A stretch of DNA of 64,000 nucleotides from Hawksworthiomyces lignivorus. Lineage: Eukaryota; Ascomycota; Sordariomycetes; Ophiostomatales; Ophiostomataceae. The position numbers and the translations under genes are program-made. Positions 58,709-64,000 of the stretch are shown here, one piece after another. The stretch lies in the NCBI GenBank assembly GCA_002917075.1, contig NTMA01000068.1, forward strand, positions 124,001 to 188,000, given 5' to 3'. The notes beneath the pieces are model-generated. The model ran no database searches and was not told the origin of the DNA. It was given only the letters and a program-made list of their open reading frames with translations. Position 1 is the first letter of the stretch, and each line of letters starts with the position of its first letter.

Positions 58709-59633
58709 GATGGCAGGGAGAGAGGGAGATGAACGTGGCAGTTGCGTCAATTGGCTGTTTGTAATTCGCTCGATCCGACCGCTTCTGGTCGCTTTTCGTC
58801 GACGGTCGCGTGGTAGAGGGGAGAGCGTGCTGAGCGAAGGGAGGATGACGAGGATGAAGAATGATGAAAGTGAAGCACGTTTCTCTATCCAATGCCAGTC
58901 GGTTAGTTTTTGTCGGGCTTCCTCGGCTCTCACAGGCCACTGTCCCTCACCCCAGACGATCGTGCTGCTGGCTAGCCAATCATCGTGCGTCCGATTATGC
59001 CCGTTCCAAGTCATCAGCAACAGAAGCTCTTCCGGCGAGTTTTTGCGATCCGCGTCACGTGTCGAAAGTGGGGTCTCATCTCTGGCAGAAAGTAAACAGC
59101 TAAAAAAAGAGCTGAGCTTCACCAAAATTTTATCTCTTCTCTTTTTTTTCTTCCTTTCTTCTTCAGATAGACCGAGTGCTCCGCCTCCGCGACATGTTGG
59201 TCCCTTTTGCGACCCTTGCCATCTAGAGGTAAGAGGAGGTGCGGCTCTATTCTAGAGTCGTCTTTCTTTTTGCCGGGTGCTCGAAGAAGAAATCTAATGG
59301 GAAAGGATCCTTCGTTAATCTCTGTCATCAGTTTTTTACCATCTGGTGATTGTTTCATTTTTGAGATCTACATTTATATTTATCTTTTGTGATATTCGCC
59401 TATGAAGGGCCCATTGCCTTCTGCTGTTCGTAAGAATCCTCTATTATTAGGGCTAGTAGACCGACTTTTGTCCCCTTGTCTCTCGTACGTCCAAGTCAAA
59501 GCCATGAACGCGCTGCCTGCCACAGTTGCAAACCTCCACAAATGTCTCGCCTCAGAGTCTCCTTAAACGCATATAAGAGCGCCGGCCAAAGAAATCGGCC
59601 CTACCAGGGGCAAAATGGAGAATTAGATGCATG
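58709..59633. other. SDH3 upstream region and 3' flank of the next gene
   Basis: 925 bp. A purine/pyrimidine-skewed stretch near 59,100-59,160 and a TATA-like AT run at 59,365-59,395 are present. No gene is supported. Confidence 0.5.
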
Positions 59634-61460
59634 CTACGGTCGAAACGTGCCTACAGCCACGTTGACAATGGCCTCGACCGCGCGGTCGCGCGAGGACTTG
59701 AGAGCCGCTGTTCTGGGAGTCAGACAAAACAGATTTTCACATATACTCAATGTACGGCGAAGGGTCATCTTACCCAGGTCCCTGCCCACCGTCACCCGCA
59801 TCGGATCCGGCATGCTCTCTGGCAGCACCCGGCGGCCTGTCGCGTCGCAAAACTTGCCCTCCGCGTCCATAGACCACCGCTGCAGCATCGTCCGCAGGCA
59901 GATGCCGAACAGGTGCCGGTCGCCCAGCACCCGCGCCGCGTACAGCAGATACGGCCAGTCGCAGGGCGGGTTGCCGGCCGCGTCCAGCGTCTGGCGGTTG
60001 CGCGGCTTGCTCGTGATGGCGCGGAGCCAGATCTGGCAGTGGGCCGCGAGGTCGTTGCCTGCGATCCCGGCGAGAGAGGCGGCCGCCTGGCTCTGGTCGG
60101 ACCGGGAGCTCATCAGCGGCGCTGCAGCTGCGCTCGGTGCTCCGGGTTGGAGAGGGAGAGCGCCGAGCAGCTGGCCGAAAAAGGCCACATACGCGAGGAT
60201 GCGGGCCGGCAGCTCTGACGGGATGCGGCCGGCGAAAGAGGGAGGCGGAGAGGAGACATCGGGACTCTTGCCCGTCTCATCCTTTCTGCCCTTCTTGCCC
60301 TGCCTGCTCTTGCCGTCTCTGCCATCACCCTTCTCCGTCCCCGTCTCCTCCTCTCCCCACCCCTCGTGCAGCACCTGCAACACCCAGTAGATGCCCAGCA
60401 CGGCGGCGGCATCGCCCACCGTCGTGTCGCACGCGTCCGTGCCGCGGTGGCACAGGCGCGACCAGTTGCGCGCCATCTGCCGCATCCGCCTAGCCGAGAC
60501 CGTGAAGCAGGTCATGGTTGGCGCCGGCGGTGGCGGTGGCGCAGGGCCCGCTCCTCTGCCGCCGACGTCGTCTGTGGCCCGTGTCGCTGCCGGGTCGAGG
60601 TGCACCACGACGTAGCCAGTGCCCCCGGGTTGGATGAAGACTTCCCGGACGAACGCCTTGTCGTAGGCAATGCTCTCGCGGCCGGGTGAAAGGCATGACG
60701 ACGAGGATGATAGCGCCGTGTTGTCACCGTCGTCACCGCCAGCGCTGCTGCTGCAGTTGCAGTGGTCGTACGCGGCGTCATCTCCATCGCCTTCTTCGTC
60801 GTTGTGAATCTTGATGTCATTCTTGCTCTTACCAGTGCTAGCTGTATAGTTGATGTTGTCAAGCACGTCCTTCCAAGGCTGCATGCTGGAAAAGCGGTCG
60901 CCGTTTTTCTTTTTCTTGGGAATACCGCCAAAGTCCTCGGCTTTGGCATTGCTGTCTTCTTGCCTTCCGATGTGGCCTTTCGGATCATTCTGCTCCTCTT
61001 TTTGACCTGCCACCGCTGTTCCGTTGCCTACTTCTTCTGGCACGCCCGGCCAGTTGTTGTAAATTCTCCCCACGAGAGGGAATCCACTGGATTTCTGCTG
61101 CTGTTGCAGAATCTGCTGCTGAGCAGATGCGTAGAAGCTGCCCTGGTCCTGTGCCATGAAATAACCCGTCGAGCTCGGAACCGCGCCATACACCGGCTGT
61201 TGCCCCTGAAGCGCGCCCGGCATCTGGCTTTGCATCTGCACCTGGAGCTTGGCCTGCATCTGTGCTTGCAGCTGTGCCTGCAGCTGCGCCTGCTGTGCGG
61301 CGAGGTGCGCGTATGGATATGCCATCGATGTAGCTGCGGTACCCTGGTACGGTTGCTGCTGCTGGTGCTGCGGGTGATAATACGACTCGAGATGCTCCGC
61401 CATCCCATACGGCCGCTGCGCGTACGTATACGGGTTCGTATGTGGTGGCCCCGTAGCCAT
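59634..61460 (-). CDS. Uncharacterised protein with possible BTB-like C-terminal module, 586 aa
   Basis: Exons 61460-59774 and 59707-59634 with a 66-bp intron; an unspliced reading is also open, giving a different 52-residue C-terminal end. The N-terminus is Tyr/Gln-rich and probably disordered (QAQLQAQLQAQMQAKLQVQ, then ILQQQQK), followed by an acidic/Ser linker. The second half has ordered segments: YDKAFVREVFIQPGGTGYVVVHLD, FTVSARRMRQMARNWSRLC, LGIYWVLQVLHEGW and CDWPYLLYAARVLGDRHLFG. The last block, and SSRDRAVEAIVNVAV after the intron, resemble the neighbouring gene at 62342-63945. BTB/BACK-like folding is a guess from the spacing. The frame stays open above the ATG without one. It ends about 100 residues earlier than its neighbour. 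Confidence 0.7.
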   Translation of the reverse strand: MATGPPHTNPYTYAQRPYGMAEHLESYYHPQHQQQQPYQGTAATSMAYPYAHLAAQQAQLQAQLQAQMQAKLQVQMQSQMPGALQGQQPVYGAVPSSTGYFMAQDQGSFYASAQQQILQQQQKSSGFPLVGRIYNNWPGVPEEVGNGTAVAGQKEEQNDPKGHIGRQEDSNAKAEDFGGIPKKKKNGDRFSSMQPWKDVLDNINYTASTGKSKNDIKIHNDEEGDGDDAAYDHCNCSSSAGGDDGDNTALSSSSSCLSPGRESIAYDKAFVREVFIQPGGTGYVVVHLDPAATRATDDVGGRGAGPAPPPPPAPTMTCFTVSARRMRQMARNWSRLCHRGTDACDTTVGDAAAVLGIYWVLQVLHEGWGEEETGTEKGDGRDGKSRQGKKGRKDETGKSPDVSSPPPSFAGRIPSELPARILAYVAFFGQLLGALPLQPGAPSAAAAPLMSSRSDQSQAAASLAGIAGNDLAAHCQIWLRAITSKPRNRQTLDAAGNPPCDWPYLLYAARVLGDRHLFGICLRTMLQRWSMDAEGKFCDATGRRVLPESMPDPMRVTVGRDLGKMTLRRTLSICENLFCLTPRTAALKSSRDRAVEAIVNVAVGTFRP

Positions 61461-62341
61461 CGGTGTGAAAGTTGCGCAGTTGAGCGTGTTGTTTGTCTCG
61501 TAACAGCCTTTGTTTTTCAAAGATAAGCGTCTCGAGCAGCGTCCTTGCAAGTCGCCTTAGCAAGGGACGACGGCTCTTGCAAACCGCAAGGATCAAATGA
61601 GAAAGTGAAACGAAAAGAAACAGCGAGCACAAAGAAAATAAAAATACCGATCCTCCGAGGCGGCAGCCAATGCTCGTTGGTGGTGACTTCTTTGAGTGTG
61701 CTGGGAGGTGGCGTAGCCGTAACTATGCGGTTCTGGGAAGTCTTTGATTCCTAAACGGCCCTTTTTCTCTGCACCTGTTGACTACGCGCTACATGTGTAG
61801 AGGGCTTACGAATGATTTAAGATACCTCGCAAACGCCATCGAAAAGTGAAGTAAATTTTGAGGCCCGGAGTAAGAGGGACGACATATGAAGTGTACGACC
61901 ACGTGCACTCTTTCCTAAAGACAAGGTCATCGTCCTGGAGACTTGGTCTCAATCATACAAATGGTTCTTGTGAGGAAACATATTATTTTTCTTCATTTGT
62001 CTATTGAAGCTCCTATAGACAGCTAATTGTCCTATTACGCGTTTTTTTCATCGTATCTCGCCATTGAAGCGTGAATGGAAGCATAATCTGTCTGTATAAA
62101 ACCGCCATCGTGAGCCATCACGTATTCCCTCATGTGTATCTCACGTCCGCCTTCTATCCCATGAAATTCGCGTATTTCGTTTTCACCCTTGATGAACGTA
62201 TGCCACTTTGCGTGCATGAAAAACAAAAATCAAACCAGAGGAACACCCACAGCGAAAGCACATTTGCGAACTTGACCCGAGCTTTCATAGGAGCAAACCC
62301 GTAGTTAAAAAATCATGAACTCCATTTCCGTTAAATCATAA
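61461..62341. other. Intergenic between the two related right-end genes
   Basis: 881 bp, the promoter side of the gene ending at 59634 and the 3' flank of the one at 62342. Moderately AT-rich from 61,960. No gene is seen. Confidence 0.5.
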
Positions 62342-63945
62342 TCAGCTCCGAAAAATCGACAGTTGCACGTTAATGATGATATCCTCTAGTTTCTTGATGA
62401 GATCAGCAATAAGCGGGAAAGGGTGATCCCGTTTGTAGTAGCTTCGGATACTATCCAAAAAGCAACGCAGATTGAAGTCTCTAGGTTGAGGCAGCGGCCA
62501 CAGGCTAGCATGGTACAAGTCTTGAGTGAATCGCAGGGAGGCCAGAAATTTTTCTTCGTTTGTATAGATGTGGCTAGAAGGCTCTTTCTCTGCGTCAGCG
62601 TCTGTCCAATTCCCAGCGAGCGCTCGACCAAGGATAGAAAGTGTTTCAGCAACGGTCTTGTCACGGAGCTCATCAACCTCGTCTGTATATGGACAGAGTT
62701 AGTAGCGAACACGAAACTTCTTATAATCGCGTAAATATGTAGCCAGGAAGCAACCTACGACAGTCCAGAACAATAGCGCCTCTGACAAAAGGCGAGAGTG
62801 CTCCACATGTAGCAGACTGTTCAGATGTGTCAGCCTTCGAGAAATCTGTTATTAAAGCACATACAGCAAGCCCAAATAAATTTCTCTTGCCCAGCTGCTT
62901 TGCAATGTAGAGAATATTGTAGGCGTCGGCGAGAGGCAGCGGTCTGCAAGACGCCTCCAGCTGTGTGTAAGAGATAAGAGGCAGCGTTTTGTAAACATGC
63001 TGTGTGAAAATGTTTTCTATAATCCTCAGGCCTCCAAGCTGGCTGCAGAGTCCCAGTACGCAAGAAAGATCTTCCAAAAAGATACCATCCATGCTTTCTG
63101 TGCAATGGCTGTCGCAGAAGATTGCGTGAGAAATGATCCGCGCTGCGTTGTGCAGGGCCAAAGGATCGAACGTCACGAGCAAGATCGTAACAGGTGCATT
63201 GGATATGTGCCAACAGGACGTCTTCAAAAGCGCCCATCTAGAAAAGTACCGCCCCATAAGTGTGTCGCAGACGGGGAAATCTATATGGCCTGGCGAGTCG
63301 TCATTTTCTGTCCCACAAGGCCTGTAGACGATGCGGATGATGGCATCGCTACAACCAGAAGCTCCCCAAAATGAAGCGCAGTGGTGGGTTTCTTGGAATG
63401 AGTCTTTGAGAGGGCTTCTATATTCATCTATGTTAAATACTCTCCACCGCTCTTATATTATTCTATAGGCGAAATCACTTACGTATCAGTCAATGAGAGC
63501 AAATCTTCAAGATGATTACTCTCTTTTCTCTTGGCAAAAATAGCCTCTGCAGCCTTGCCTTTGGCCGAATTCGCCGAATCTGTCGAGGAAACGCTTATAA
63601 GAAGAACCAAGACATTGGAACTGATAAGAAGTAGAAAATCTTACCAGGCAGACAACGCTCTGTGTTGAATCTAAAATCCTCTTTTCGGAGCCCTGCACCA
63701 TTTCCTTGGTCGGAACGCATTTGTCTAACTGAAGATAGAGCCGGAAAAGCCCAATTGTCGGAACTGTCATGCGTTGACGCTGAAGATAGTTCAGACCCTT
63801 TAGTGTCCCAGAATTCCGAGCTTTCATCGTCACTATCCTCTGGTGTTTTGGAAAGGCTGGGCCAAAAAGTCTGTTTCAGACAAAAATTGTTCTCACCCAT
63901 TGCTAGCTCCCGTGGAACTGTCTGGGGGGTGTCTGCATCCGACAT
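62342..63945 (-). CDS. Uncharacterised protein, possible BTB/BACK-like, 442 aa
   Basis: Exons 63945-63645, 63579-63483, 63348-62759 and 62682-62342, with GT-AG introns of 65, 134 and 76 bp and consistent phases. The N-terminus (about 130 residues) is acidic and Ser-rich. The body starts DAIIRIVYRPCG, then IDFPVCDTLMGRYFSRWALL, VTILLVTFDPLALHNAARII, GLCSQLGGLRIIENIFTQHV and LADAYNILYIAKQLGKRNLFG. The last exon adds VDELRDKTVAETLSILGRAL and FLASLRFTQDLYHASLWPLP. The order of a hydrophobic strand, a CDTLMGRYF-type helix and later helices suggests a BTB/POZ plus BACK-like arrangement, which I cannot confirm. The final exon has no ATG in its frame and was found by phase and by resemblance to the gene downstream. 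Confidence 0.72.
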
Positions 63946-64000
63946 TGGATCACACTAAGAGTCAATGTGTAGATGGTGATTTCTAGAAAGAGTTTGGTTG

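Noticed and set aside
62386..62712. A 108-codon minus-strand frame with an ATG over the last exon of the right-end gene.
   Set aside because: The frame set by splice phase reads the family-like VDELRDKTVAE block instead; this frame is a shadow.

Overview
The window is nuclear DNA of a filamentous ascomycete (Pezizomycotina, probably Sordariomycetes; the class is an inference). The evidence is the dense short introns of about 60-150 bp with GTRNGT donors and YAG acceptors, a HET-domain gene, a LaeA-like methyltransferase, a DUF2406 gene, and fungal forms of MED14, VMA21, URC4, MIM1, OXA1 and SDH3. I found 18 protein-coding loci that can be supported. Exon structures were worked out by hand from splice signals and reading-frame phase and have not been checked against transcripts.

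Left part (1-9.3 kb) is accessory in character. It holds the 3' end of an unrecognised gene, a short-chain dehydrogenase (-), a HET-domain gene with a CCHC zinc knuckle (+), an O-methyltransferase (-) and a LaeA-like SAM methyltransferase (+). The genes alternate in strand, so there are two divergent promoter regions (1767-2554 and 6700-7482). A dehydrogenase plus two methyltransferases resembles part of a secondary-metabolism neighbourhood, but no backbone synthase is visible.

From 10.8 kb onward the content is conserved housekeeping: Mediator subunit 14 (-), glucose-6-phosphate dehydrogenase (-), ribosomal protein eL33 (+), a DUF2406 protein (+), VMA21 (-), a Fun30-type Snf2 ATPase (+), a broken F-actin capping protein beta gene (+), URC4/DUF1688 (+), OXA1 (-), MIM1/TOM13 (-), the Cdc48 adaptor Shp1/p47 (+), the Rag GTPase Gtr1 (-) and SDH3 (-). 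The right end (59.6-63.9 kb) carries two adjacent minus-strand genes whose products share a C-terminal module. They look like diverged tandem relatives with a possible BTB/BACK-like fold.

Intergenic DNA is unusually roomy: about 9.1 kb without a recognisable gene at 24.4-33.5 kb and about 4 kb at 19.3-23.2 kb. Long pyrimidine-rich stretches lie upstream of several start codons. No tRNA, rRNA, CRISPR array or intact transposon was found. The observations most worth a second look are the F-actin capping beta gene that ends at its penultimate exon border, a 10-nt coding exon in the eL33 gene, the zinc knuckle-HET fusion, the paired right-end genes, a glycine-rich insert inside the Gtr1 GTPase domain, and a dehydrogenase whose YxxxK tyrosine position is histidine.
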